Notes: generated from the letters alone by a model not told the origin. A DNA stretch of 64,000 nucleotides from Bacteroidales bacterium (GCA_030523765.1 JAUNHX010000001.1:62001-126000), one strand, 5' to 3'; numbered from the stretch's first letter, positions 34,258 through 44,468 are shown. A program made the numbers and translations.

Positions 34258-36372
34258 CTATTTCTGAGAATCCCACTGTTTAGTATAACGAGGAGGGAAT
34301 TTGAGTCGCAACTGCAACATACACTCCCAGCGATTGTTACCCTCAGTTATATCGTGACCACTGCCTATAGCATCGCGGTCAGCATAATGGGTCCAAGCCA
34401 CCTTGACACCCCCTTGTAAGCGCTCGCTTAGTTCATAGTGCAAAGTAAGGTAGCATCGACTGCCTTGTCCATACATCATCATCGACCCACCTGCATATTG
34501 AAGACTACGTTCCGAGAAATAAAGTCGAGCATCATACCCTTTTACATCGAAAATAGACAATCGGCCTATCAGCGTAATAGGATAGCGTTCCCATTGAGGT
34601 TTATATTCAACATCCTGAGCCAACGCCCATCCCCACAGTGTTTCATGGTGATCGCAGCCAAAGCGCGACACCATTGCTTTGGTAGTGAGTAGGAGGTCGT
34701 TACGTACACTCCAATCCCAAGTAGCAGCCCATCGATACCGTTCGATTGTTTCTTGAATATAACCCTCTTGTCCATCGATAGTGGTGTTCCGCTTACCCAT
34801 ACGATAAGTGTATTGACAAGAGAGGTGGTGCTTCTTTCCCAAATCGCGATAAACCTTCATTTGGAAGTCTTTGCCATTGGAGGGAGCATAAATACGGTAC
34901 TTCATCTCTGGAAAGAAATAGAAGTCGGCCATCATAGTAGCACGAAGCGACAGTGGCAATTGGGTGTTCCAACTTATTCTGAGGCCTCGTTCGTTTTGAT
35001 TGCCGCTATTACGACCATTGGTAGCGGAATAGAGATTCTGATAGGTAGGGGAATAATTGCGAAGCGTGATGGCAAGCCTATTCTCAGCATTCATATCGAA
35101 GATGGCACCCACTATCCCTGCCAAAGGGGGCTTGCTCCATAGCGAGTCGAGTGCCCTAGCATAACTGAGTTCACCAAACAGCAGTATAGCGTTGTGCCGA
35201 TAAGAGGCATCAATCCCTGCTGCCATGCCCCGGCTCCCCCTAAAAGCATTATAGTTGTATACATATTTAATAGGCAGCAATGGTTTATCGAACCATAAAC
35301 TGTAGGCCGTAACACCCATAGTAAAATGACTGCTCTTCCATTGCAGTCGTCCGCCTGCCATCAGCTCTTTTAACTGATGTTTCTTGCTGTTTTCCAACTC
35401 GCTCCGATGGTAGCCCGATTCATAGATGCTCTGCACCCATAGATAATGACCCATCGAATCGATAGCCCGTTTAGGAGCCGTAGCATCGCGGCGTACCAAC
35501 GAGAAGAAAGGGGTTAGTGACCACCTGCCACCCACATAGATTTCGGCAGCGGCACCGTTAAAATAACCATACTCACTCATAGCCCCAGCACCTTTCACCC
35601 CTTGCCCATAGCGCCACGTTAATGTAGCATCGCTAGACCAAGGAACAAAGCCATTCCATAACGTTAGTCCTTGTCCAAACTGCAGATTGTAACGCCCTAT
35701 AACGACCCTATTCACAGGACCCCACCTATTGATAATCAAGTGGTAACTATAGTGATCAAACCCACCTTTTTGTGCACCATATAGGAATTGTTCGCCTGGA
35801 TCTTTATCGCCCGATAGTTGAAACTGTACCCTGTCACTGAAAGTAAAGAGATAACGGAAATAGGCTCGAAGCGGACTCCCTAGGTAAGTGCTATCGCGAT
35901 AGCCCTCAGAAAGAGGATAGTTACGGCGCATACCCATCACCATATTGCCCCGTCCTTGTTGAATTATATCACTGAATTTCAATGGTTGATATCTATCTAC
36001 GGGCTGCACACATACAAAAGGCCTCATTCGTTGCAATGTGGTAGTGTCAAAACCATTGAGTATATAGAGTTCGTTGATAGAGAGCATCTCCCCATATTGG
36101 AGGATATAGGCTTTGATGATATTCCATTGCAAAGGACTGATAAAGGGCAATTGCAAGATACGATCGGAGGCTGTATCGTTCAAATTGATAGGGTTTTCAT
36201 GCAGCAGGGTGAGCAACTCCTCCAGTTCGTCAGTATGGGTAGCCCCTAGTTCTTCAGCCCATTCCTCGATATAACTCTGCCATTCCGATGACAGGGGCAC
36301 CTGTGCTAAAAGCCTGCATGGTATCAATAGCATGAGTATCCATAATGCTAGGTGTCTGCCAATTAATTTCAC
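34258..36372 (-). CDS. Helix-hairpin-helix domain outer-membrane barrel protein
   Basis: The 704-residue protein has a signal peptide (ending near LLAQVP). A ComEA-like helix-hairpin-helix region follows (about residues 30-120, with INLNDTASDRILQLPFISPLQW and GEMLSINELYILNGFD), and then a long barrel region (YFRYLFTFSDRVQFQLSGDKD, VIGRYNLQFGQGLTLWNG). This combination is common and poorly studied in Bacteroidota. The helix-hairpin-helix motif usually binds DNA or proteins; in an exported protein, its role is unknown. The gene precedes no obvious partner and is 30 bp downstream of a MerR regulator on the same strand. Confidence 0.85.
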   Translation of the reverse strand: MKLIGRHLALWILMLLIPCRLLAQVPLSSEWQSYIEEWAEELGATHTDELEELLTLLHENPINLNDTASDRILQLPFISPLQWNIIKAYILQYGEMLSINELYILNGFDTTTLQRMRPFVCVQPVDRYQPLKFSDIIQQGRGNMVMGMRRNYPLSEGYRDSTYLGSPLRAYFRYLFTFSDRVQFQLSGDKDPGEQFLYGAQKGGFDHYSYHLIINRWGPVNRVVIGRYNLQFGQGLTLWNGFVPWSSDATLTWRYGQGVKGAGAMSEYGYFNGAAAEIYVGGRWSLTPFFSLVRRDATAPKRAIDSMGHYLWVQSIYESGYHRSELENSKKHQLKELMAGGRLQWKSSHFTMGVTAYSLWFDKPLLPIKYVYNYNAFRGSRGMAAGIDASYRHNAILLFGELSYARALDSLWSKPPLAGIVGAIFDMNAENRLAITLRNYSPTYQNLYSATNGRNSGNQNERGLRISWNTQLPLSLRATMMADFYFFPEMKYRIYAPSNGKDFQMKVYRDLGKKHHLSCQYTYRMGKRNTTIDGQEGYIQETIERYRWAATWDWSVRNDLLLTTKAMVSRFGCDHHETLWGWALAQDVEYKPQWERYPITLIGRLSIFDVKGYDARLYFSERSLQYAGGSMMMYGQGSRCYLTLHYELSERLQGGVKVAWTHYADRDAIGSGHDITEGNNRWECMLQLRLKFPPRYTKQWDSQK

Positions 36373-36402
36373 TATATTATAAAGAAATGAAAGGTGATAA
36401 AA

Positions 36403-36744
36403 CTATAGTTCCTCTTTGAGACTGGTAAGGAAATCGCGAACCTCTATGAGCGATTCCTGCATTATTTGTCGCTCATCGTAATGGCCCTCCTTGATTGTAG
36501 TCTGCGCCTCGCGTCGATCTTGCCGTATCTGATCGCGAGCGCCATCGAGTGTATATCCACAGTCGTGTGTCAAGTAGATAATCCGTCTAAGCAAAGCAAT
36601 ATCATCGTCTGTATAGAGTCTCACCCCACGGCTATTCTTATGAGGATTGAGCCATTTGAATTCTTTTTCCCAAAACCGCAAGGTTGAAGCATTCACCCCC
36701 AAGAGGGAGGATACCTCACTAATGCTATAGTATAGTTTTTCCAT
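36403..36744 (-). CDS. MerR-family transcriptional regulator
   Basis: The 113-residue protein has a complete MerR DNA-binding domain: YYSISEVSSLLGVNASTLRF with the winged part WEKEFKWLNPHKNSRGVRLY and then LLRRIIYLTHDCGYTLDGAR. The C-terminal part is a short coiled-coil without metal-binding cysteines, so it is unlikely to be a metal sensor. It is upstream of the helix-hairpin-helix barrel gene in the same direction; a link between them is possible but not shown. Confidence 0.93.
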   Translation of the reverse strand: MEKLYYSISEVSSLLGVNASTLRFWEKEFKWLNPHKNSRGVRLYTDDDIALLRRIIYLTHDCGYTLDGARDQIRQDRREAQTTIKEGHYDERQIMQESLIEVRDFLTSLKEEL

Positions 36745-36842
36745 CGTTCTTTTCTTTGCTATGTTAACGTTTTTTCTCTTAATATCGTATATATAGTCGC
36801 CCCGTTGGCTGGTGTTATGGTTGGTTCAAGAAGGAGTTCACC

Positions 36843-39821
36843 TTATTGCTTGACTATACGCTTAACAAAAGACTCTCCTTGTGCATAGAAGCGAAGATAA
36901 TAGGTGCCTGCTGGCAGCAAACTGAGATCCAATGTATTACCATCAGCAACAATAGATAATAGGCGACCCTGGAGATCAAGGAGTTCAATCTTATCGACCA
37001 CTATACCTTGAATAGATACCCATCCAGTGGTAGGATTGGGGGCAATAGTGCAGAGCGGGGTGGTCATCTCTTCTATACCTACGTAATCGGCTTCAAAATA
37101 GGCTGTAAGCGTCATGTCTTGTGTGGCAGTGAAGACATAGGGATTGCTAGTATTCTGATTGCTCCATTTCACAAAATGGTAACCATCAAACGGTGTGGCT
37201 TGCAGCATAACAGTATCGCCCTCCTCATAGATGCCTGCTCCCAAAACGTTACCCATCGTGGTATCGGCCGAGGAAGCGTTGATTGTATAAGTTACAGGAT
37301 TGCCTATCACAGCCCGCAGCATCCACGAACCGTATATATCCATACTGGTAAGGGTAGCCCATGAACTGTTATCGACTGAAACATAGCAACTGTTATCACA
37401 TCCAGCATAATAGGCTGCCGAAGCAGGATAAGTAGAAGCGGTGGCATGTATAACAATCCATAGCGGCTGATGGCTAGGAAGGTCGACTGGATTGGCAAGT
37501 GGTATCACAACCCAATCGTCAACATCGCTAAGCGAGAACGACTGTGAATAGATCTGGGTGCTAGGCAAAATGGTGTCCCCTTGATGAATGGTTAAGGAAT
37601 AGTTGCCCGCCTCAGAATCAAATAGTTTTACTGCTTGCAGCTGTGCATACGAACTCCAGGCTACAGGATTGAATTTCACAGCCCAATGGATAGCACCACC
37701 CGCACCATAACTTATATCGTAAGTGCCATTATCATAGCGCAGCGTATCAACGCCCAAATCGCTATAATTGGCAGTAAAAGTAGAATCGCCTATTACAACA
37801 ATTGTTCGCGGATTGATAGTCTCACCATCGTCCCATCCCGTGAAGCGGTAGCCCTCGTTGGCAAGTGCTAAAAGGGTAACAGTATCGCCCACATCATAGG
37901 TGCCACTACCAGCAACAGCGCCCATAGTGGAAGAGGCGGGAGTAGCGGTAATGGTATAGGAAGTGATAGGAGGAACAACGTTGTTCAATACAGCACGCAT
38001 CATCCATGAATAATAGTATCCCCACGAAGTAATAGAGGTCCATGAAGTGCCCGTACTAGAGTAATAGGTACTATTGATATTGCCACAATAATAATCCACA
38101 GGACCCGCATAGTTGGCATTGCTCGAGCCTACAATCCAAAGATTTTGAGTGCTATCGAGAGCTACAGGCTGAGCGAAAGGAATAGAGACCCATTGCTCGG
38201 AACCTGTAAGAGTAACCGTTTGCGAGGCTATAAGGGTTGCGGGGGAAGAGGAGCCTCCTTGATATATGGAGAAGGTATAACTGCTGGAACGAATATCGTA
38301 AAAGAGGATCTCAGACAATGTGTTGTAACCACTGAAGTCGGCAGGGAGATACTTGTTAGCGAAATAGGTAGTAGAACCTGAACTGCTGCCAAACGAAGAG
38401 GCTCTGTAACCTCGTTCGTACTGCAGCGTATCGTCATTGAGCGAAACAAAGACTGGGGTAAGGGTGATACTATTGGTAGTGAATATTCTGCGAGGGTTGA
38501 AATAGCTACCATCGCTCCATCGACTGAAACGATAACCACTCTGGGCAGTGACCAACAAAGTGGCTGTATCGCCATAAGCATAAGTGCCCGTACCTGAAAC
38601 CGTTCCATTGCTCCCCGTTGCGGTGACAGTGACATTTGAAGGGGTCGTGGTGCGAGGCTGGATACCCAATATCGCTTTCTGTTTGAGATTATAACTGCTA
38701 GAAGCAGTGCCACCTGCTCCCCCACTCGTAGGATTGAGGGCTGTGATAACATAGTAACCATTGCAATAGCCTCCCCAGCCCCAATTGAAATGGAAGTGGC
38801 CGGTGGTATTGTAACCATCACAAACAAAAGCGTGACCGCCCGACACATCGCGTCCCGAATAGAGGATAGGTCTTCCCGCATCAAGATCGGCTTTTAGCAT
38901 ATCTGACCATTCGGCAACAGAATGCCCCTCACGGAAACAGGTATGAAGGGTATTGTTATAGCCGAAGTAAAACATCAATGAGTTCTCAGCACAGACAGAG
39001 CTAAGATGCCCCGTTGAGTTGGTGGTGGCACCACTAGAGGAGGGGCCATAATCCATCTCGACCGAGACGCCACAATGATACATCAATGTGGCTACAGCAT
39101 TTTTCTGTGTAGCACTGCTGTTGGAATTCAAGCTATTAGGCATGGAGCTCCACTGATAGGTTGTATTGGCAAAATTGGCACTAAGGGTGCCATAGGTGTC
39201 ATGAGTATAAGAGTGAGAGCCAATACCAGTAGTAGGATAATTCCATTTCTTCATAATCTGAGCCATAGCCGTTGCCACACAGCCTGTTAGGGTATGTCCA
39301 TTGTATGACGAGGAGGCATCGGAGGGACACATATCATTATAATACGATGTCTGGTTCCAGGTGGTACTTACCAATGGGGATACCGCTGTTTCATAGGGCG
39401 TTATCGAAGGGTCGGCCCCCATCCATCGATCCCATGCTATCCGCACATTGGGTTGTGCTACAACGCCTTGACGAATACCCCATGCAATCTCATCATCGAG
39501 GCAGCGGAGCCAATAGGTCGCTTCGGGATTGATAACCTCGCCCATGCCCTGTTGGGTAGAATAGCCAAGAATAGGAAGGGCTATATCGTTGCCTGCAATA
39601 ACAACAAATCCATTCCCATCGATTGACTCGAAAAGGTATAGATGCTGAAATGAAGCGCGATGCGAAACATTGACCAACTTAAGGTGAGTGCTACTGTTGA
39701 CTTGCCAGAACTGTTTGGCTACACGAAAAGCCGTTGATTCATCTACCGGCAACGCCTTGGCCGATAAAACCACACAGCAGAATAATAAAACTAAAGAGGT
39801 TATTTTTTTAATCATATGCAT
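36843..39821 (-). CDS. C10 family cysteine peptidase (streptopain-like) with T9SS sorting domain
   Basis: The 992-residue secreted protein has a signal peptide (residues 1-24) and a propeptide similar to Spi_C10 (about 25-145, with FVVIAGNDIALPILGYS). The C10 catalytic domain has Cys181 in TLTGCVATAMAQIM and His330 in SGGHAFVCDGY, then HFNWGWGGYCNGYY. Three copies of a GTVSGTGTYAYGDT-type beta repeat (divergent InlB/Big-like, near residues 400-450, 630-690 and 855-905) follow, with carbohydrate- or jelly-roll-like segments between. A C-terminal type IX sorting domain (IAPNPTTGWVSIQG ... FVKRIVKQ) ends it. It should be secreted by the type IX system and attached to the surface, where it degrades proteins for amino acids. 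Confidence 0.94.
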   Translation of the reverse strand: MHMIKKITSLVLLFCCVVLSAKALPVDESTAFRVAKQFWQVNSSTHLKLVNVSHRASFQHLYLFESIDGNGFVVIAGNDIALPILGYSTQQGMGEVINPEATYWLRCLDDEIAWGIRQGVVAQPNVRIAWDRWMGADPSITPYETAVSPLVSTTWNQTSYYNDMCPSDASSSYNGHTLTGCVATAMAQIMKKWNYPTTGIGSHSYTHDTYGTLSANFANTTYQWSSMPNSLNSNSSATQKNAVATLMYHCGVSVEMDYGPSSSGATTNSTGHLSSVCAENSLMFYFGYNNTLHTCFREGHSVAEWSDMLKADLDAGRPILYSGRDVSGGHAFVCDGYNTTGHFHFNWGWGGYCNGYYVITALNPTSGGAGGTASSSYNLKQKAILGIQPRTTTPSNVTVTATGSNGTVSGTGTYAYGDTATLLVTAQSGYRFSRWSDGSYFNPRRIFTTNSITLTPVFVSLNDDTLQYERGYRASSFGSSSGSTTYFANKYLPADFSGYNTLSEILFYDIRSSSYTFSIYQGGSSSPATLIASQTVTLTGSEQWVSIPFAQPVALDSTQNLWIVGSSNANYAGPVDYYCGNINSTYYSSTGTSWTSITSWGYYYSWMMRAVLNNVVPPITSYTITATPASSTMGAVAGSGTYDVGDTVTLLALANEGYRFTGWDDGETINPRTIVVIGDSTFTANYSDLGVDTLRYDNGTYDISYGAGGAIHWAVKFNPVAWSSYAQLQAVKLFDSEAGNYSLTIHQGDTILPSTQIYSQSFSLSDVDDWVVIPLANPVDLPSHQPLWIVIHATASTYPASAAYYAGCDNSCYVSVDNSSWATLTSMDIYGSWMLRAVIGNPVTYTINASSADTTMGNVLGAGIYEEGDTVMLQATPFDGYHFVKWSNQNTSNPYVFTATQDMTLTAYFEADYVGIEEMTTPLCTIAPNPTTGWVSIQGIVVDKIELLDLQGRLLSIVADGNTLDLSLLPAGTYYLRFYAQGESFVKRIVKQ

Positions 39822-39866
39822 TGTTTCTTAAGGCATTGCGCTAGCAGTATGGGGATGCCTTGATTG

Positions 39867-39910
39867 AAAAAAGACAGAGAGTCCTTTCTTGGGACCAAAG
39901 ACTCTCTGTC
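39867..39910 (-). terminator. Terminator for the phosphosugar mutase gene
   Basis: A 10-bp perfect outer stem (39873-39882 with 39901-39910) with an inner CTTT/AAAG pair ends in TTTTTT on the minus strand. It follows the stop at 39937 by 26 bp. Confidence 0.85.
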
Positions 39911-39936
39911 GTATACGATGAACGAGGCTGCTGTTA

Positions 39937-41679
39937 TTACACCAAGTTCATTGACTTCTTAATATCTTCAATCTTCTGATCGAGAGCAGCATTCACCTTA
40001 TCGAAATCGGCAGCATTCTGCAACTCCCCTTTCACACCAAAATAGAATTTGATCTTAGGCTCGGTGCCACTGGGACGAACGGTAATCTTGTTGCCATCCT
40101 TAGTGAAGAACTGTAGCACATTGCTAGTAGGCAAATCGAGGTGCTCTTTCTTTCCCGAAATGAGATCGGTGCTCTCATGGAGTTGATAGTCGTTGATGCG
40201 AACTACCTTGCTGCCATTGATCTCGGCAGGAGGATTTTGGCGATAGTTACGCATCATCTCTTGGATCTCCTCAGCACCACTCTTACCCTTGCGGACAACA
40301 CTCAGCAAACCCTCTTTATAGAATCCATACTCCTTGTATATATCAACCAACACATCGAAGAAAGTCTTACCCTGATCGATAGCCCAAGCGGCAATCTCGG
40401 CAATCATAGAGCAGGCACCTACGGCATCTTTATCGCGGACAAAGTCGCCTACCATATAGCCATAACTCTCCTCGCCACCAGCAATAAAGGTCTTCTTGCC
40501 TTCCAGTTCGCGGATCTTAGCACCGATAAACTTAAAGCCCGTAAGCACCTTGTAAGCCTCAACACCACAGCTCTTAGCAATCTCGATAGGTAATTCGCTA
40601 GTAACGATGGTGCTAACAATATATTCCTGACCAGTAAGCTTCCCTGTTTCTTTCCACTGTTTCATCAGATAATAGATGATCACCGAGAGCACCTGGTTGC
40701 CATTGAGGAGCATCCATTCGCCATCGGGACGTTTGAGAGCCATACCTACACGGTCGGCATCGGGATCGGAGGCAAAGACGATATCGGCATCGATACGCTG
40801 ACCCATCTCAACAGCCATCTTCATAGCAGCCTTCTCCTCGGGGTTAGGCGAAGGGGTAGTGGGGAAGTTACCATCGGGGGTAGCTTGCTCTTTCACCACA
40901 TTGACGTTGGTGAATCCTAAGCGCTCCAGCATCTTAGGTATCAGCGTAATGCCAGTGCCGTGAAGAGGAGTATAAACGATTTTGATATCGTGGTGTTTCT
41001 TGATCAACTCGGGGTGGATAGAGTTGTGTTCAATCAGGGAAAGGAAAGCCTCATCGACATCGGCACCGATAATTTCTATATTCTTTTCGCCACCCGTCAT
41101 CTTGACATCTTTCAGCTCTTTGATTTTCAGAACTTCATCAATCACATTGGTATCGTGAGGTGCTGTTAGCTGACAGCCATCATCCCAATAGGCCTTGTAT
41201 CCATTATACTCTTTGGGGTTATGGCTAGCGGTAAGCATCACTCCTGTTTGGCAGCCAAAATGGCGTACAGCAAACGAGAGCTCGGGGGTAGGACGGAGAT
41301 CCTCGAAAAGGTATACATGGAAGCCATTGGCAGCAAGCACATTGGCAGTAATCTCGGCAAACTCACGACTATGATTGCGGCTATCGTGCGATATGGCAGC
41401 CTTCAAGGGATTGGCCTGAGGGAAACTTTTCTTCACATAGTTGGCAAGACCTTGTGTAGCCATAGCCACCGTATATTTATTCATGCGGTTGGTGCCAACA
41501 CCCATAATGCCACGTAGACCACCCGTACCAAACTCGAGGTTCCTATAGAAACTCTCATTGAGTTCGTTGGGGTTGTTCTCCATCATATCGCGGATGGCTT
41601 TCTTGGTTTCTTCATCGTAAGCACCATCGAGCCACGCCTGTGCGTTGGCAAGTGCTTGATTATCTAATGCTGTGCTCAT
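39937..41679 (-). CDS. Phosphoglucomutase/phosphomannomutase family protein
   Basis: The 580-residue protein is an alpha-D-phosphohexomutase that converts sugar 1- and 6-phosphates. It has the active-site phosphoserine loop MLTASHNPKEYNGYKAYW, the Mg2+ loop FASDPDADRVGMAL, the sugar-binding loop GGEESYGYMVGDFVRDKDA and the C-terminal phosphate loop RPSGTEPKIKFYF. The length of about 580 is that of the long phosphoglucomutase type. It supplies precursors for LPS, peptidoglycan or glycogen. It starts 65 bp after the M14 carboxypeptidase gene. Confidence 0.96.
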   Translation of the reverse strand: MSTALDNQALANAQAWLDGAYDEETKKAIRDMMENNPNELNESFYRNLEFGTGGLRGIMGVGTNRMNKYTVAMATQGLANYVKKSFPQANPLKAAISHDSRNHSREFAEITANVLAANGFHVYLFEDLRPTPELSFAVRHFGCQTGVMLTASHNPKEYNGYKAYWDDGCQLTAPHDTNVIDEVLKIKELKDVKMTGGEKNIEIIGADVDEAFLSLIEHNSIHPELIKKHHDIKIVYTPLHGTGITLIPKMLERLGFTNVNVVKEQATPDGNFPTTPSPNPEEKAAMKMAVEMGQRIDADIVFASDPDADRVGMALKRPDGEWMLLNGNQVLSVIIYYLMKQWKETGKLTGQEYIVSTIVTSELPIEIAKSCGVEAYKVLTGFKFIGAKIRELEGKKTFIAGGEESYGYMVGDFVRDKDAVGACSMIAEIAAWAIDQGKTFFDVLVDIYKEYGFYKEGLLSVVRKGKSGAEEIQEMMRNYRQNPPAEINGSKVVRINDYQLHESTDLISGKKEHLDLPTSNVLQFFTKDGNKITVRPSGTEPKIKFYFGVKGELQNAADFDKVNAALDQKIEDIKKSMNLV

Positions 41680-41743
41680 ATAGTGTTCCTCTCTATTTAA
41701 TTAAAATTGTTTGACTTATAATTAATTCACTTGATTATCTCGG

Positions 41744-43117
41744 TTATTGTTTCACTATCCGTACTGTTCGCCCCCCACTAACATAGAGGTATACGCCAGA
41801 CTTCAGATTATTCATATCGATGGTGTTGGCCCCTGGGTCGACTGTTAGCACTCGGTGACCATACATATCGTACAGATAACCCCCTTCGCTAGGTTCGATA
41901 AATACTACACTGTTGGTGGGATTGGGATAAACCTTCAGGGTGGGCAACGCCGCAGACTGTTGGATGCCTTGGGTGTTGTTAGGAGCATTATGCACCTCGT
42001 TGATATAGCTGATAAGGGCAGGACCCTCGAAATTCCAATAGTTGTTCAGCCTATCGGTGCTGAGAGTCTTGATTGTGGATAGTTCCATAGTTAGCTCAAG
42101 GCAGTTGTGGTAGTAGTTCACATAATCCTGCCGGCCATTAGGGATGGTATACCAATCGCCTCCAGCAACATAGCCCTCGTTGTTAACATCGAGGAAATGG
42201 GAGGTAGAGTAGTTGCGGACAGTATCGATAAAACGGCTGCATACCTCCACCCACCAGTTATAATTAGGATGGCGACGCTCATAAGAAGTAAAACTATCCC
42301 ACGGGAAATTAAGCACTTCGCTACCTCCATGCAAGTTGGCGCTCATCACGAAATGATGGTTGGTAAGGTATTCAATCATATAGGTGTTCTCCTGCTGCTG
42401 ACTGTACATGGGGGCCGATCCAAAGGGGTCGGGATAATTACGATTCAGATCTACATAGTTGGCATTATAGCGCTGCGAACCCTGAACAGTGTTGTTGCTG
42501 TAATGGTAGGTGCCATCGGGATTGGACAAGGGGTTGATATAGATCTCGGTACGGTTCACTAGATTGGTAATATAATCGTTGTTGCCGTAGCCTTTAAGTA
42601 GGGTATCGATGAGGCGTAGCATCAAGTAGAAACCCGTCACCTCATCGCCATGCATAGTTGAGGAGTAGAAGAAGGCGGGACGATACATTTCATCGAACGA
42701 TCCTGACGTGATGTGAGCGCAGAGTATCAATCGATTATCAATCGAATAGCCGATCGTATCCAATATACAATGGGTGGGATAGTTAGCAGCATACTGTTGC
42801 ATCATAGCCACATAGGTGTCATAGGTGGGGTAGCAATCCCAGTTGGCCATCTCAGCCACTGTCGTTGCCATATTAAGCACTTTAGGAGTGGGCAAATCGG
42901 CTTTCTGATAATGATAGCCAAGCGATTCCAACATTTGCAGTTCCTCTTTGTTGGCATAGGCCGTTACGGTAGTTCCTTCCACTCGATCGATCGACACGAT
43001 ACGGGTCACCTTCGATAGTTCACTACGATCGCCAATGGTAAAACAGATACGCTCTTGCGCCACTGACTGGAAGGCGCAAGCTATAGTAAATAGTAGTATG
43101 AACGCTAGTTGTTTCAT
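41744..43117 (-). CDS. M14 family zinc carboxypeptidase with T9SS sorting domain
   Basis: The 457-residue secreted protein has a signal peptide (ending SVAQE). The metallocarboxypeptidase domain (about residues 95-370) has the zinc motif HGDEVTGF (HxxE), the second zinc His in SANLHGGSEVLNFPW and the catalytic Glu in CLELTMELS. A C-terminal type IX secretion domain begins KVYPNPTNSVVFIEP and ends GRTVRIVKQ. Like the C10 peptidase encoded nearby on the same strand, it should be exported to the cell surface to release amino acids from peptides. Confidence 0.95.
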   Translation of the reverse strand: MKQLAFILLFTIACAFQSVAQERICFTIGDRSELSKVTRIVSIDRVEGTTVTAYANKEELQMLESLGYHYQKADLPTPKVLNMATTVAEMANWDCYPTYDTYVAMMQQYAANYPTHCILDTIGYSIDNRLILCAHITSGSFDEMYRPAFFYSSTMHGDEVTGFYLMLRLIDTLLKGYGNNDYITNLVNRTEIYINPLSNPDGTYHYSNNTVQGSQRYNANYVDLNRNYPDPFGSAPMYSQQQENTYMIEYLTNHHFVMSANLHGGSEVLNFPWDSFTSYERRHPNYNWWVEVCSRFIDTVRNYSTSHFLDVNNEGYVAGGDWYTIPNGRQDYVNYYHNCLELTMELSTIKTLSTDRLNNYWNFEGPALISYINEVHNAPNNTQGIQQSAALPTLKVYPNPTNSVVFIEPSEGGYLYDMYGHRVLTVDPGANTIDMNNLKSGVYLYVSGGRTVRIVKQ

Positions 43118-43151
43118 TGTTTTAGATGCTTCTCAAAAATTAGGTTTGTTG

Positions 43152-43595
43152 TTATGCTTTCTCGTTAGATGGTGTTGATTTTTTGCGGAAGGTAAAAAAA
43201 TTGTTGGCAAAGAAATTCCATAGCATCACTACAAGGGTGGCCCCAATCTTAGCACACCAAAAGTCGAGGTCTTCGTTTTCGAAAGTAAAGAGGTGTTTAA
43301 GTAGACTAAGTATCAAGGTGTTTAAGCCCAACCCTATCAGCGATACGGTGAAGAACTTCAGGTATTCCACACCTACTTTCTTCTCGTGACTACGCCAAGT
43401 CCAGGTGCGATTCAATATATAGTTGGTGGTGGCAGCCACCGTGAAGCCGATGGCGTTGGCCAACAAATCGTAGAGACCCACCACATCGCGCATCAGCCAA
43501 GTAATGGCAAAATCGATGATGGTGCCGCTAACGCCTACAATACCAAATTTCAAGAAGCGCCGAATATAGGTCTCTAGAGTTGATTTGATGTTCAT
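43152..43595 (-). CDS. GtrA family membrane protein
   Basis: The start at 43595 (MNIKSTLETYIRRFLKFGIV) gives a 147-residue protein with four membrane helices; longer starts add a tail atypical for the family. GtrA signature segments are RFLKFGIVGVSGTIIDFAIT, ATTNYILNRTWTW and the C-terminal WNFFANNFFTFR. GtrA proteins are linked to flipping or transfer of polyprenyl-linked sugars. No dedicated glycosyltransferase gene is adjacent. Confidence 0.92.
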   Translation of the reverse strand: MNIKSTLETYIRRFLKFGIVGVSGTIIDFAITWLMRDVVGLYDLLANAIGFTVAATTNYILNRTWTWRSHEKKVGVEYLKFFTVSLIGLGLNTLILSLLKHLFTFENEDLDFWCAKIGATLVVMLWNFFANNFFTFRKKSTPSNEKA

Positions 43596-43700
43596 AGTTT
43601 TTATGTTTGCAGAGGAGGTAACGAATAGTACTACAGTCACGCCACTGCATCCTACTCGTTTGATAAATAGAGCTGTCGACAATTATATAGCACCTTCCTA

Positions 43701-44333
43701 CTAGAAGGTTTTGTCGGCCTCGGAATGTTCTATACCTGTTTTGCGGATGCGTTGCGGATTATACTCGTTCTTAGGCTTGCTGATGCGAGGACCTGGTTTC
43801 TTCTCACGGGGGATATAACGCACCGTTCCTTCGCCATTCACCTCAAGACCGTACACTTTTTCGGTGTCGAGGTTCACTTTGATGTGCCAATAGTGACCGC
43901 AGCCACCTTCGGTAAGCACGATGTCTTTGCCCAACTGACTCTTTACCTTATCGTCCCACACAAAATTCACCCAGATAACACGATAGCCATGAATATCGGT
44001 AAAGCCCACATACTGACGTTCATACTTGTTCATATGCTCATCAATAAGGGGACATTTGCCCTCTTGGTTCTCGTGGAAACGGTTCAGATAGCCTATCCGT
44101 TTCTGTATCAGTTTTTCGGTCATCACGATATCCTCATCAGTAGGGGTATAGCGACCATCTTGACCTTCGACTGTTACATCGACATCAAAGTCGCGAGGAA
44201 AGACATAGCCATGATAGTTGTAGCCCGTTACCTCGGCAAACTTCCAAGTTTCTTCAGGGCTAATCTTCTCCTGAGCAATGGTAGTGGCAGCCATCAGGAG
44301 GGTAAAGGATAGGATTGTAGCGATTCTCTTCAT
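43701..44333 (-). CDS. Secreted protein of unknown function
   Basis: The 210-residue protein has a signal peptide (MKRIATILSFTLLMAATTIA, cleavage at Gln21) and a mature part with several aromatic strands (YRVIWVNFVWDDKVKSQLG, GCGHYWHIKVNLDTEKVYG). It then has a basic low-complexity tail (REKKPGPRISKPKNEYNPQR). No known domain is recognised. The tail suggests a flexible or surface-binding end. It has a well-spaced promoter of its own. Confidence 0.7.
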   Translation of the reverse strand: MKRIATILSFTLLMAATTIAQEKISPEETWKFAEVTGYNYHGYVFPRDFDVDVTVEGQDGRYTPTDEDIVMTEKLIQKRIGYLNRFHENQEGKCPLIDEHMNKYERQYVGFTDIHGYRVIWVNFVWDDKVKSQLGKDIVLTEGGCGHYWHIKVNLDTEKVYGLEVNGEGTVRYIPREKKPGPRISKPKNEYNPQRIRKTGIEHSEADKTF

Positions 44334-44360
44334 CTTTACAATTAAGGATTATATAAAATG

Positions 44361-44392
44361 CAAAAGTACGAAGTTTTTCGCACCTGCACAAA
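44361..44392 (-). promoter_or_regulatory. Promoter of the secreted-protein gene
   Basis: On the minus strand TTTG (44389-44392) and TACTTTTG (44361-44368) are separated by 20 bp, a near-ideal Bacteroidota promoter, 28 bp upstream of the ATG. Confidence 0.75.
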
Positions 44393-44468
44393 CTTTATTT
44401 CTCCACCTTAACGCAAAATATTTTAAAATAGTACATTAGGAGAAGGAAAAATAAAAAATATTTTTCTC

